Assembly (NCBI GenBank): GCA_009779255.1
Contig: WREQ01000013.1
Coordinates: forward strand, 1-32,377
Source of the DNA: Dehalococcoidia bacterium
GTDB taxonomy: Bacteria > Chloroflexota > Dehalococcoidia > Dehalococcoidales > UBA1222
Direction of reading: 5' to 3'
Length of the DNA stretch: 32,377 nt
In this document: piece after piece, positions 13,736-21,988 of the stretch
Numbering within the stretch: the stretch's first letter is position 1
Layout: each line of letters starts with the position of its first letter
Notes under the pieces: model-generated
The model's input: the letters and a program-made list of their open reading frames with translations, nothing else
Databases searched by the model: none
Told to the model about the DNA's origin: nothing
Made by a program: the position numbers and the translations under genes

Positions 13736-14389
13736 ATGTCATATATCGCAGACAACGTACGCGCCATACTAGCCGAACTGCCACCAGGCGTGGAGCTGGC
13801 AGCCGCTGTCAAGACACGCACCGCCACCGAAATCGCCGAAGCGGCCGCCGCCGGAATACGCATCGCCGGCGAAAACTACGTACAGGAGGCCGAAGCTCAC
13901 CACGCCGCCGTCAGCGCCGACTTGAAATGGCACCTCATCGGACATCTTCAACAGAACAAGGTCAAAAAGGCGGTGCGACTGTTCGACATGATAGAGACGC
14001 TCGACAGCCCCAGCCTGGCACGAGCGATTGAACACGAATGCGCCGCCATCGGCAAGGTAATGCCGGTACTCATCGAGGTGAATTCAGGGCGCGAACCTCA
14101 AAAATCAGGCGTACTGCCGGAGCATACAGAGACGCTGGCGAAGGAAATATCGCAACTGCCCCATTTAAAACTTGTGGGACTGATGACCATGGGGACGGCT
14201 ACGGGTGATGCACGCCCCGCCTTCCGCGAGACACGGCGGCTGTTTGAGACACTCCAGCGATTGCATCTGCCGCATTCCGATATACGCCAGCTTTCGATGG
14301 GTATGAGCAATTCATACCGCGAGGCCATAGAGGAGGGAGCGAATCTGGTACGGCTGGGAACACTGCTGTTCGGTGAACGGACAGAGTAA
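13736..14389 (+). CDS. yggS: YggS-family pyridoxal-phosphate-binding protein
   Basis: 217 residues. AAVKTRT (23-29) holds the PLP lysine (usually AVSKTKP in relatives), followed by AGENYVQEA, WHLIGHLQQNKVKKA, the GVLPEHTE strand, LVGLMTMG, and the closing LSMGMSNSYREAIEEGANLVRLGTLLFGER. These are the family's signature blocks in the right order. Members bind PLP without known catalysis and maintain vitamin B6 and amino-acid balance. The N-terminus is some 10-15 residues shorter than usual. The promoter indicates a leaderless mRNA. Confidence 0.94.
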   Translation: MSYIADNVRAILAELPPGVELAAAVKTRTATEIAEAAAAGIRIAGENYVQEAEAHHAAVSADLKWHLIGHLQQNKVKKAVRLFDMIETLDSPSLARAIEHECAAIGKVMPVLIEVNSGREPQKSGVLPEHTETLAKEISQLPHLKLVGLMTMGTATGDARPAFRETRRLFETLQRLHLPHSDIRQLSMGMSNSYREAIEEGANLVRLGTLLFGERTE

Positions 14390-14454
14390 CGGAGTATCCC
14401 CAATCTGACGGCTGGACACTGACTACTAAAAACCGGAGATGAGGCGTGGGTTAA

Positions 14455-15108
14455 CTACGCCAATTTTTCCAGTTCGGCGGCAATCTCGCGCAGATCGTCG
14501 AAGGCCGTGCAGGCCACGCCCTCTTCCAGGCAGGCCTTTTCCAGACTCTCGATGCCGAAAATACGGCTGCACCGCTTCGCCGGTGGGAAGTCAGATGCGC
14601 CGTTGCCAATATAGATTATGTCATATCCCTGGTCAAGGAAGTGCTGCGTCCACGCCTCCTTGAAGCCATCCTCCACTGTTTTGCCGTCCGGCCCCTCGTA
14701 CCAAGCTTCGATTTCATCCGGTTTGAAGTTGGCTTTGGCCGCCGTAAACTCCACGCCGTCCAGTCCCAGCATTTTGAGCAGAGTTTCAATATAGAACATC
14801 ATGCCGTTGGAGACAATCACGAAGCGAATGTCCATACGGCGCGCGGTTTCGACAAGCTCCTTGAAACCGGGGCGCATCACGGCATTCTTTTTGACAAACT
14901 CGTCGAGTTCGTGCCGCCCGGCTTTCACCTTTGAAAAAACCGCGGCGTTGAAGCGATTGACCGAGATTTTACCAGCCATGTAATCGTCGAGCATCCGGCG
15001 CCAACTTTCGCCGGTATAGTGGTCGAGAATCAGAAAGCTGACGTCTCCGACTGTGACGGTGCCATCAAAGTCGCACTGAATCAGGATTGGGCGGGATGAA
15101 ATGCTCAT
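14455..15108 (-). CDS. MtnX-like HAD-IB phosphatase
   Basis: 217 residues. The HAD motif I QCDFDGTVTVGDV (11-23, nucleophile D13), motif II VIVSNGMMFYI (97-107) and motif IV IYIGNGASDFPPA (residues 163-175) are all present, and the spacing with a helical C1 cap between I and II is HAD-IB. Such proteins include the methionine-salvage phosphatase MtnX and SerB relatives. No other methionine-salvage gene is near, so the substrate is open. The start overlaps the deformylase stop by 4 bases (ATGA). Confidence 0.85.
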   Translation of the reverse strand: MSISSRPILIQCDFDGTVTVGDVSFLILDHYTGESWRRMLDDYMAGKISVNRFNAAVFSKVKAGRHELDEFVKKNAVMRPGFKELVETARRMDIRFVIVSNGMMFYIETLLKMLGLDGVEFTAAKANFKPDEIEAWYEGPDGKTVEDGFKEAWTQHFLDQGYDIIYIGNGASDFPPAKRCSRIFGIESLEKACLEEGVACTAFDDLREIAAELEKLA

Positions 15109-15641
15109 GCTGTTTTAACCTCACTTCTGGCCGCCGGTGAAGCGCCGGTTTCCGGCGTCTCCCTTTCCGGCTTGACCTCCACACGATAGAGCTGATTGGG
15201 CGGACGAATATAGTCGGTGTACAGAATACCGTCGAGATGCTCGATTTCATGCTCCAACGCCTGCGACAGCAAATCGGAGGCGCGGATGCGAAACGGACGC
15301 CCCTCTATGTCGAAATATTTGACCGTGACCGATTTAGCCCGCTTGATACGCGCCTGCCAGCCGGGCAGGCTTAGACAGCCCTCTTCAACTTCGCGCTCGC
15401 CGATGCGCTTGACGATTTCCGGATTGATGATGGCGAAAGGCTCCTCGTCCGGCATCCACAGCACCGCCACACGGCGCGACGAACCGATCTGCGGCGCGGC
15501 AAGACCGACACCGCCAGCATCGCGAATGGTCTCTTCCATATCCGCAATCAGCTTCCTCACAGACGAGTCTATTCTGAGCACAGGTTTGGTCATGCGCCTC
15601 AGGACAGGATCGTCCATCGGCAATATCGGTTTAATCGCCAT
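15105..15641 (-). CDS. def: Peptide deformylase
   Basis: Removes the formyl group from nascent proteins at the ribosome. 178 residues with all three motifs: GGVGLAAPQIG (43-53), EGCLSLPG (87-94, metal Cys) and QALEHEIEHLDG (127-138, metal histidines and catalytic Glu in HEIEH). The 30-residue C-terminal tail after RPPNQLYRVEV is Pro/Glu-rich and longer than in minimal forms. The ribosome site is weak. Co-transcribed with the MtnX-like phosphatase through a 4-base overlap. Confidence 0.96.
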   Translation of the reverse strand: MAIKPILPMDDPVLRRMTKPVLRIDSSVRKLIADMEETIRDAGGVGLAAPQIGSSRRVAVLWMPDEEPFAIINPEIVKRIGEREVEEGCLSLPGWQARIKRAKSVTVKYFDIEGRPFRIRASDLLSQALEHEIEHLDGILYTDYIRPPNQLYRVEVKPERETPETGASPAARSEVKTA

Positions 15642-15816
15642 TTCGTAAATTTCCGGAAAGTGAATACAGCAGATAATCTAGCACAAAGGCCGTGTGAACG
15701 TCCAGACCGGCAGGCCGCAAGGCACCATTCGTTATTGCGAGTTGGGTACGTCATTGGGCAGATAGGCTATGAGTCTTGGATTATGGGTTATAAGTCTAAT
15801 ACATGGACGAAAGACA

Positions 15817-15845
15817 TTTACCTCGCGGCGCTCTTGTGCTACTAT
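15817..15845 (+). promoter_or_regulatory. Promoter of tRNA-Pro
   Basis: TTTACC (15817-15822), 17 bases, TACTAT (15840-15845), ending 14 bases before the mature 5' end. Confidence 0.5.
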
Positions 15846-15859
15846 ATTAGGGTTTTCAT

Positions 15860-15933
15860 CGGGGTGTAGCGCAGCCTGGTAGCGCACCTGAATGGGGTTC
15901 AGGTGGTCGGAGGTTCAAATCCTCTCACCCCGA
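15860..15933 (+). tRNA. tRNA-Pro (anticodon GGG)
   Basis: 74 bases. CGGGGTG pairs with CACCCCG, discriminator A, no encoded CCA. Anticodon arm CCTGA-ATGGGGT-TCAGG gives GGG; the D arm has AGCCTGGTAGCGC and the T arm GGTTCAAAT. A TTTTT run follows directly and may end the transcript. Confidence 0.95.
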
Positions 15934-16050
15934 TTTTTCCCCGTCTATATCCCTAAAGCGCCATCCCAGCGTTAGCTTGAAAACATTCCATTTTGGGTGT
16001 AAAATAACGATGGGTTCCGCGGATATAATCAATAACGGTGGGGTAAAATT

Positions 16051-16716
16051 ATGAATCAAATACGCAAGTTGTTCAGTAAGAGACCGGCCTATTATTTCGC
16101 ATTCCCGATCGTGATTGGCGGCCTTTTCGGCGCCAGCCTGATTCAGGCACCCTGCCCCGTGTGTTCCGGTAGCGGCATCCTTTCCTATTCCATAGGCATG
16201 GATGACGTGACCATCGTATCCCTTCGCCCGCGCATTATCAGCACCGCCCAGGATGCCTGCACCGCCTATATTGTGGTCAAGGCCGAGCCTGTCATCATCG
16301 CTAAAAACAGCGGTTCTATCGACGCCACCGGCTATGTAAAGCTCACCCTGACTGACGTCACGTCCAACAACGCTGACCTCGTCTCTATTCACGTCCGCAT
16401 TAACGTCCCTGCCGACTCCATGGCCACACTTCAAGCTGGGAACGTCGGCTTCGTCTGGGTATCTTCAGATTTACCGCCAACTAATCTGGACATGCGTTGC
16501 GAAGCGGTAGACGACGCGTCTGTACCCTGCATCTCATGCAAAGGCGGAGGCATGACCAACTTCAGCTCCTATTTCCTGCTCAAGTACTTCAGGGATAACT
16601 TCGTTTCCAGCATCATTGATCAGTCCCATTATAACCCCGACGGCTATGAGCTTATCAATGGCGAGTTGGTAGCCATCGGCTCCGATAAATGGCTCGAATG
16701 GATGGAACTCAACTAG
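16051..16716 (+). CDS. Membrane-anchored protein with two DnaJ-like cysteine motifs
   Basis: 221 residues; GGTGGGG lies about 8 bases before the ATG. Residues 1-15 are basic, residues 16-33 form one hydrophobic segment, so the body is probably outside the cytoplasm with an N-terminal anchor. Directly after it comes CPVCSGSG (35-42), and near residue 163 CISCKGGG. Both match the CxxCxGxG element of DnaJ-type zinc fingers. Between them lies a beta-rich domain of about 110 residues (ALTYIVVKAEP... DLVSIHVRINVPADS pattern), perhaps Ig-like. I infer zinc binding that pins the domain's ends together. Function unknown. It heads a row of three plus-strand genes. Confidence 0.65.
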   Translation: MNQIRKLFSKRPAYYFAFPIVIGGLFGASLIQAPCPVCSGSGILSYSIGMDDVTIVSLRPRIISTAQDACTAYIVVKAEPVIIAKNSGSIDATGYVKLTLTDVTSNNADLVSIHVRINVPADSMATLQAGNVGFVWVSSDLPPTNLDMRCEAVDDASVPCISCKGGGMTNFSSYFLLKYFRDNFVSSIIDQSHYNPDGYELINGELVAIGSDKWLEWMELN

Positions 16717-16775
16717 GGATACCCTCCCCGCAGTCATGTGTAACGCCCTGCAACCAATTACGGAGCAATGACAGC

Positions 16776-17375
16776 TTGGCCGATCTCGACCTGCCTGAAA
16801 TGAAAATGTTCGCCCGGTGGCATGGCATCACCGGTCTGGCGGATAACGACGATTTCTGGCACGACTGCGCCGCGGCTTACACGGGAAAAAGTGTCACGCT
16901 CCCCGTCTACGACACACCAGCCGACCGCGAAGCCGTGCTGAACATGGTTAAGTGTCCGCCCGGCGAATGCGGCCGCTGCTGCCGCGCCCACGACGGCGTG
17001 CACATCACACACGAAGAATATACTCGCCTGACAGCCTTTTCCGGCAAAACCCCCGATGTAATTATCAGAGAAAACGGCAAGATGTTTCTACACGTTACCA
17101 ACGGATGCGAATTCCTGAAGAACAACGCCTGCACCATTTACGCCGTGCGTCCAGATATCTGCCGAACCTTTCCGCTGGTGACATCTCAGAATGCCGTCTC
17201 CAGTGAGGGCGTCCCGGTAAGACAGCTCCGGATAAAGCTCATTTGCACGGCGGCGCTGGACGCAGCAAAGTCCATCCTGACCCGTGCCTGCACCACCGGC
17301 AATTTAATCCTGCTGCCGGACATGTCACTTGTTCCGGCTTACAAAGACGGTAAAGGCTTATTAGGGCCGATTTAA
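16776..17375 (+). CDS. YkgJ-type CxxCxxCC cysteine-cluster protein
   Basis: About 200 residues from a TTG at 16776, 10 bases after CGGAG; an ATG at 16689 is possible but overlaps the previous gene and adds residues that do not look conserved. KCPPGECGRCCRAH (C-x5-C-x2-CC), GCEFLKNNACTIYAVRPDICRTFPL later in the chain, are the zinc/iron-chelating signature of the YkgJ family. Members bind a metal through these cysteines, and some act as flagellin lysine methylases; for most the role is unknown. An N-terminal extension of about 80 residues precedes the cluster. The gene follows the membrane-anchored cysteine protein. Confidence 0.82.
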   Translation: MADLDLPEMKMFARWHGITGLADNDDFWHDCAAAYTGKSVTLPVYDTPADREAVLNMVKCPPGECGRCCRAHDGVHITHEEYTRLTAFSGKTPDVIIRENGKMFLHVTNGCEFLKNNACTIYAVRPDICRTFPLVTSQNAVSSEGVPVRQLRIKLICTAALDAAKSILTRACTTGNLILLPDMSLVPAYKDGKGLLGPI

Positions 17376-17411
17376 ATTCATACCAACAAAACACTGGGAG
17401 GAGCACACATC

Positions 17412-18656
17412 ATGGAATCATCATGGAAACAGACTCTGGCACAGCTTGAAGAGTATGTCATGAGCAATCCTTCAATCATCATAACCCGCGGCAAAATCGT
17501 CATGCCGGGGGAAGTCCGCGACGGATTCTACGAGTTGTTCGACCGCGTGGAAAACGAGTTCACAACGGAACACTTCGCCAGTGAAATCGCTGGCGGAGCT
17601 GCTCTCAGCGCAGCATGGTATGAGCTGAGTCAGCGCCTTACTGAACGCATGGAACTGGAATCCATAGTCATAGCGCCAAGCCTGAGATGGCTTCTTGAAA
17701 ACCCGCTGACCGGACTGTCACGGTATCTTTTCGACGACCTGTTTGCCGTGTTGAAAGGCACCATGGACGCCGATGCCTTCGAAGCCGCCGGGAAGGCGCG
17801 CATCGCGCCCATTTACGCCGAACTCTTCAAGGAGGGCTACCGCAAATGGGCGACGCTGGCATTGCTGGAACAGCTTGACGCCGACCGGAATTTCTTCGTA
17901 CCGGCGGCTGACAATACTACCGATAATGCAATGGGGGAAGGGCACGAAAACCCAGGGCAGAAGACTGCAACCCTGCCTGAAGCAGAGCCATGTTCAATGA
18001 TTTCCTTTCAACAACCACAAATCGTATCATTCGTGGTTCCCAAGATTCTGGTACATTCTACCAAACTCGGACGCTATGCCTCGCTGCATTCCGAATTCGT
18101 GGAACCTTTCTGGACAGCGCAGCCGGTAAGCGAACGCGTCGAATGGTTCGACTACGACGCGCTAAAGACCGCCCACAGGCTGGATAAAGTTCGCCCCGAT
18201 ATCAAAAATCCAACAAATCTGCCCTACATACTGCCCGACATCGCCGTCCACACCATGGAATATATCGAGGACTTGGTTATGGTAACCGACCATTCACGCA
18301 TCGCCCGTCCGGATCTTAATGTCGAGATTATGGATGAAGCCGACTGGTACGAAAAAGGCAAGATGGCTGATGTATTACGCCGCCACCGCGTTATGCAGCC
18401 GCGTTACGGCAGCTATGTAATTTGCCGTGAGGAACCGCCCCAGGCGGCATTTGACGAACTGGCGCCCAAACCGGTGGAAACAAACCCACAGGAAACCCCG
18501 ACAGATGAGACATCCGCGCCACCTCAGCCGGCACCCGCCGAACCGCCACTCAACATTCATCTTGTCGCCACTGGCTACGATGTGACCAGACTCGCCGCAG
18601 TTATTGAAGCTCTGCCGGTAACGAAGGTGGACGAGGACACTGCGCCTGAACAGTAG
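17412..18656 (+). CDS. 414-residue protein of unknown function
   Basis: GGGAGGAG lies 8-9 bases before the ATG and the stop is 230 bases from the next gene. The N-terminal 180 residues are predicted mostly helical (QTLAQLEEYV, YELFDRVENEF, LSQRLTERMELES). A linker of about 40 residues follows, then a second domain with SFVVPKILVHSTKLGRYASLHSEF and long acidic helices. Residues about 350-385 are a Pro/Glu/Thr-rich linker, and a last 30-residue block (NIHLVATGYDVTRLAAVIEAL) may be a small domain. No catalytic motif is recognised. It is probably in the same unit as the YkgJ-type gene, 36 bases upstream. Confidence 0.7.
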   Translation: MESSWKQTLAQLEEYVMSNPSIIITRGKIVMPGEVRDGFYELFDRVENEFTTEHFASEIAGGAALSAAWYELSQRLTERMELESIVIAPSLRWLLENPLTGLSRYLFDDLFAVLKGTMDADAFEAAGKARIAPIYAELFKEGYRKWATLALLEQLDADRNFFVPAADNTTDNAMGEGHENPGQKTATLPEAEPCSMISFQQPQIVSFVVPKILVHSTKLGRYASLHSEFVEPFWTAQPVSERVEWFDYDALKTAHRLDKVRPDIKNPTNLPYILPDIAVHTMEYIEDLVMVTDHSRIARPDLNVEIMDEADWYEKGKMADVLRRHRVMQPRYGSYVICREEPPQAAFDELAPKPVETNPQETPTDETSAPPQPAPAEPPLNIHLVATGYDVTRLAAVIEALPVTKVDEDTAPEQ

Positions 18657-18663
18657 CAACCAG

Positions 18664-18817
18664 GCAAAAAATCAGGGCGCCAACCGGAACAGATCCGCTT
18701 TTACAGCCGCAGTGATTCCGTGACGAGTCGGCGCCATTAAGCAAAGCCGTGGGTTGCCGCGCTAAGCCCAGTCCGGTGAAGACGCCTCTGGTTCCTCTCC
18801 CAGCGCAGGCACTCAGC
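18664..18817 (-). ncRNA. Candidate structured RNA between convergent genes
   Basis: The 230 bases between the stops at 18656 and 18887 are GC-rich and full of pairing elements. On the minus strand a weak promoter (TTGTCC 18846-18851, 16 bases, TACTAT 18824-18829) would start near 18817. The transcript would hold CUGG-GAGAGGAA-CCAG and GUC-7-GAC hairpins and end in GGCGCC...CGGAA...UUCCG...GGCGCC followed by CUGAUUUUUU, a complex terminator. I compared it by eye with RNase P, 6S, SRP, tmRNA and common riboswitch cores and found no match. The alternative is a complicated terminator region for the protease gene. Confidence 0.3.
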
Positions 18818-18861
18818 TTCTCTATAGTAACATCAAGCTTCGTAGGGACAAAAGCCGACCC

Positions 18862-18881
18862 AAAAAATATCCGTGCACGGA
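18862..18881 (-). terminator. Weak terminator after the M50 protease gene
   Basis: The 12-base palindrome TCCGTGCACGGA (18870-18881) is followed on the minus strand by TATTTTTT, just after the protease stop. The stem is short. Confidence 0.4.
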
Positions 18882-18886
18882 GGCGG

Positions 18887-20017
18887 CTATCCTCCCAGCT
18901 TCGCCTGCATGTCCAGAAAGGCCAGCATCTGCTCGCGGCTGACAAGCCCCACGATTTTATCGTCTTCGATGACAGGCACCTGCGGCATGTTGTACTCTGT
19001 CATGACAGACAGCACTTTGACCAAATCGTCCGACGCCGCCACCGACCCCAACCGCTCACGCGGCGTCATAATCTGCGCCGCCGTTTTTTCCCTGCGCTCT
19101 TCGCGATGTACGCCGCGCAGACTGTCAAAGGTAACCATGCCCTCAAGTTTCTCCCCATTCATCACAGGGAAGCACTGTTGCCCTTTTGTAAGAGCGTAAT
19201 CATTTATAATCTGGTCAGCAGTAGTATGGGGAGCCACTGCCACACAGTCACGAGTCATAATCTCGCCAGCTCTGCGTCCGGACAGAAGGTCGTTGAGCTG
19301 CATCTGACGATAACTGCCGACAGCAGCATTATGCAAAAACCAGCCTATCATCGCCAGCCATATGCCGTTGAGCCAGCTGCCAGTGAAAAGGTAATAGACA
19401 CCGATAAAGACGAAAATGTAGGACACCACGCGCCCAGCAATTGAAGCCATCCTGGTGGCGCTACGCAGATTCCCTGAGCGCCCCCACAGTATGGAGCGCA
19501 ATACCCGGCCTCCATCCAGTGGAAAACCAGGTATGAGGTTAAAAAGCCCCAATGACAGGTTTATAAGTCCCAGCCAGTAGGAAACCGCCGCTACATACCC
19601 CGCAGCTCCGACTGCATCCCGAAGCGCGAACCACATCCCGAACAGCAGCCCTCCCAGCGCCAGACTGGTAAGCGGGCCAGCAATCGCTATATAAAACTCA
19701 TCGCCTGGCTCTTTGGGTTCTTCAGCAATCTCGGACACCCCGCCGAAGATAAACAGGGTAATGGCCCGTACCTTCAGTCCTTTGCGCAAAGCCACCAGAC
19801 TGTGCATTAATTCATGCGCCAGCACCGAGACGAAAAACAGCAGGCTGGTAATCACGCCGGTTATGATTCCCGCCGACAGACTCCATTCGGGATAACTGTT
19901 GGGAAACCAACCCCTTGCCAACGCCCATGTCACCAGCGCGAAAATAACAAACCACGAAGGGCTGAGCCTGAGAGTAATGCCGCATATTCTGCCGAAGGTA
20001 ACGCCTTTTTCACCCAT
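18887..20017 (-). CDS. M50-family intramembrane metalloprotease with two CBS domains
   Basis: 376 residues and about six membrane helices. LAHELMH (67-72, zinc H68 and H72, catalytic E69) lies in a helix, and NLIPGFPLDGGRV (160-172, third ligand D168) in another; these are the site-2 protease signatures. Residues about 245-376 hold a tandem CBS pair (AGEIMTRDCVAV... and AAQIMTPRERLGSV...VPVIEDDKIVGLVSRE), which usually bind adenine nucleotides and could gate the protease. No PDZ domain is seen. AAGGAGG lies 9 bases before the ATG. Likely role: cleavage of a membrane-bound regulator; substrate unknown. Confidence 0.92.
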   Translation of the reverse strand: MGEKGVTFGRICGITLRLSPSWFVIFALVTWALARGWFPNSYPEWSLSAGIITGVITSLLFFVSVLAHELMHSLVALRKGLKVRAITLFIFGGVSEIAEEPKEPGDEFYIAIAGPLTSLALGGLLFGMWFALRDAVGAAGYVAAVSYWLGLINLSLGLFNLIPGFPLDGGRVLRSILWGRSGNLRSATRMASIAGRVVSYIFVFIGVYYLFTGSWLNGIWLAMIGWFLHNAAVGSYRQMQLNDLLSGRRAGEIMTRDCVAVAPHTTADQIINDYALTKGQQCFPVMNGEKLEGMVTFDSLRGVHREERREKTAAQIMTPRERLGSVAASDDLVKVLSVMTEYNMPQVPVIEDDKIVGLVSREQMLAFLDMQAKLGG

Positions 20018-20223
20018 TGCGAAAAACCTCCTTATATGAGTATAGCATTACAAAACACACTCTGTGTAAATTTTCCGGCGCTCAGGTTCGAGGTTTCTGG
20101 TTACGATGCAATTTACGTATCAAGCAGTAAAAAAGATTTGAAATCAAGCGTGAGGGCAACTATCCCTTTTCTCATGTCTAAAAAATGCATCCTCCGCGAT
20201 TCTAGACAAGTAATTGAAAATGC
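20018..20223. other. Gene-free stretch upstream of the protease
   Basis: The bases next to the protease start contain its ribosome site. Beyond that I see no coding frame, tRNA or strong hairpin; the segment is AT-rich and lies downstream of the broken DUF6440-like gene. Confidence 0.5.
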
Positions 20224-20420
20224 TTATTCGTTGCGTTCCTTGCCAATTATCGGATTACCGTCTTTGTTGAGCAATGGCGTTAACCCGCCCGAATACCCCT
20301 ACCACATAAACAAATACTGTGCACTCCGGTTTTGGTATCCTGCAAAATTGAGGCGCCTTTCATCTTGATGGCTTCTTCATGCAAAACCTCAAATCTTTTC
20401 TCTTTCTTTGCTCTCACCAT
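20224..20420 (-). pseudogene. Broken DUF6440-like small protein gene
   Basis: Reading from the ATG at 20420 gives MVRAKKEKRFEVLHEEAIKM... up to a DTKTGV motif near 20322. The family pattern then continues, but in another frame: QYLF-MW-stop-GYSGGLTPLLNKDGNPIIGKER, ending in TAA at 20224. KRF-V at the start, D-x-x-TGVQY-F, and GY-GGLTPLLD-DGKP near the end are the features of the DUF6440 family. A 2-base insertion at about 20316-20320 and one in-frame TAG break the gene. It is therefore a remnant, function unknown even in intact relatives. Confidence 0.65.
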
Positions 20421-20467
20421 ATCATTTATCTCACGCTTAAACTACAAATTTTAAGCACGCAGGCCAG

Positions 20468-21988
20468 TCAAAGCGCCCCATGTGATGAGGGCTGCCCTTT
20501 TCCCGCTACAGGCCTAACCGGCGCCCGTTTCCTGTCACGCTGTACCCGACTGTACCCGACGCGTCTGCCATCAGACGCCCCGCCCGCTTCCCCAGATCTG
20601 TCAGACACAGGCGCTTCCCGGTCATAGCTGAAACCTTCCAACATACGACGCTCTATTTTTCGCCCTATTACGCGCTCTACGGTGCGCACCATCTCCCCAT
20701 CCTCCGGGGTTACAAAAGTAAATGCTTCTCCAGTCTGCTCAATACGTCCGGTGCGCCCTATCCTGTGAGTATAGGCATCAACCGTATCCGGCATGTCGTA
20801 ATTGATGACATGGGAAATGGATAGTACGTCAATGCCGCGCGCGGCGATATCGGTGGCAACCAATATCTTGGCTCTGCCGCGGCGGAAGCTGTCGATAGCC
20901 GCCTGCCTGCGAGCCTGCGCCAGGTTACCCTGAAGCGACGTCACATTGAATCCGGCGTTCTTGAGCTGTTCGCAAACACGCTCGGCGCGATGCTTGGTAC
21001 GGGTAAAGACGACTACGGATTCCGTATCTACGCGCCTGAGTATCTCCATCAGCAATGGCGTTTTGAGATGCTGGCTTACAGGATAGAGCGCGTGCGAAAC
21101 CGTGCTGGCAGGCGCCACAAGCCCTATTTGAACGGTTACCGGGTTATCGAGATATTCTGATACCAGCTTGCGCACGTCGTCCGGCATGGTGGCAGAAAAT
21201 AGCAACACCTGTTTCTTTTGCGGCAGACATGAGAAAATTTTACGTATGTCCGGCAGGAATCCCATGTCAAACATGCGGTCCGCCTCATCAATAACCAGCG
21301 TATCCACCGCAGACAGATCAATCGAGCCTTGCCAGACGTGATCCAGCAATCTGCCAGGGCAGGCCACGACTATATCCACACCGTCACGCAGGCTCTTCAC
21401 CTGCGGATAGATTCCCACCCCGCCATAAAGCGTGATGCTGCGAACGCGCGTACGGCGCCCCAGCGCAGCAATAGTGTCATTAGTCTGCTCCGCCAACTCA
21501 CGGGTGGGAGAAATGATAAGCGCGCGCAACCTGCCACGAGGACCACTGGTGAGCAATTTTTGCAGAGTCGGTAGTACGAAAGCCGCTGTTTTTCCAGTCC
21601 CGGTCTGCGCCATACCAATAAGGTCGCGGCCTTCCAACGCCGGCGGGATGGCCTTTGCCTGTATCGGGGTCGGCACGGTATAGCCAGACAACCGAACACC
21701 TGACATTATGTCCGGTAATAGTCCAAAACTATCAAATACCATTGTTGCTGTAGTGGAGACGTCCGATCCATCACGGGGTTCAACAGCAACCTCTGTTGCA
21801 GAAGATGACTCAACCACTGGAATAAGTGAATTTTTGCCCTCGCGGCTGCGCTTACCGCGACAATCGGGGCAATGTTTGGGGTCTTTGCTAAAACCGCGGG
21901 ATTTGAAAAACTTCTGGTCACGGGCGCTGAAAACAAAATCCGCGCCGCATCCGACGCACTTAAGTGTCCTGTCCTGAAAAATCAACAA
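20468..21988 (-). CDS. DEAD-box RNA helicase with an N-terminal zinc ribbon
   Basis: 506 residues. Residues 1-50 are a probable zinc ribbon, CVGCGADFVFSARDQKFF...CPDCRGKR (C11, C14, C40, C43), nearly the same domain as the protein at 28378-28677. Then follow Q motif (F-SFGL...PTPIQ), AQTGTGKT (127-134), PTRELAEQ, PGRLLD, IDEADRMFDMGF (DEAD 234-237), SAT (265-267), and HRIGRTGR (408-415). The C-terminus is short, basic and Arg/Pro-rich, fit for RNA contact. The start is a TTG (21988) near AGAGGA. ATP-dependent RNA unwinding, probably for ribosome assembly or cold adaptation. The ribbon fusion is unusual for the family. Confidence 0.93.
   Translation of the reverse strand: MLIFQDRTLKCVGCGADFVFSARDQKFFKSRGFSKDPKHCPDCRGKRSREGKNSLIPVVESSSATEVAVEPRDGSDVSTTATMVFDSFGLLPDIMSGVRLSGYTVPTPIQAKAIPPALEGRDLIGMAQTGTGKTAAFVLPTLQKLLTSGPRGRLRALIISPTRELAEQTNDTIAALGRRTRVRSITLYGGVGIYPQVKSLRDGVDIVVACPGRLLDHVWQGSIDLSAVDTLVIDEADRMFDMGFLPDIRKIFSCLPQKKQVLLFSATMPDDVRKLVSEYLDNPVTVQIGLVAPASTVSHALYPVSQHLKTPLLMEILRRVDTESVVVFTRTKHRAERVCEQLKNAGFNVTSLQGNLAQARRQAAIDSFRRGRAKILVATDIAARGIDVLSISHVINYDMPDTVDAYTHRIGRTGRIEQTGEAFTFVTPEDGEMVRTVERVIGRKIERRMLEGFSYDREAPVSDRSGEAGGASDGRRVGYSRVQRDRKRAPVRPVAGKGQPSSHGAL

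Noticed and set aside
15925-16434. 169-aa minus-strand frame opposite the membrane-anchored gene
   Set aside because: Antisense shadow with no ribosome site; it overlaps tRNA-Pro.
18841-18860. GGGACAAAAGCC stretch resembling the guanidine-I riboswitch 3' core
   Set aside because: The other conserved blocks of that riboswitch are absent and there is no gene downstream on that strand.
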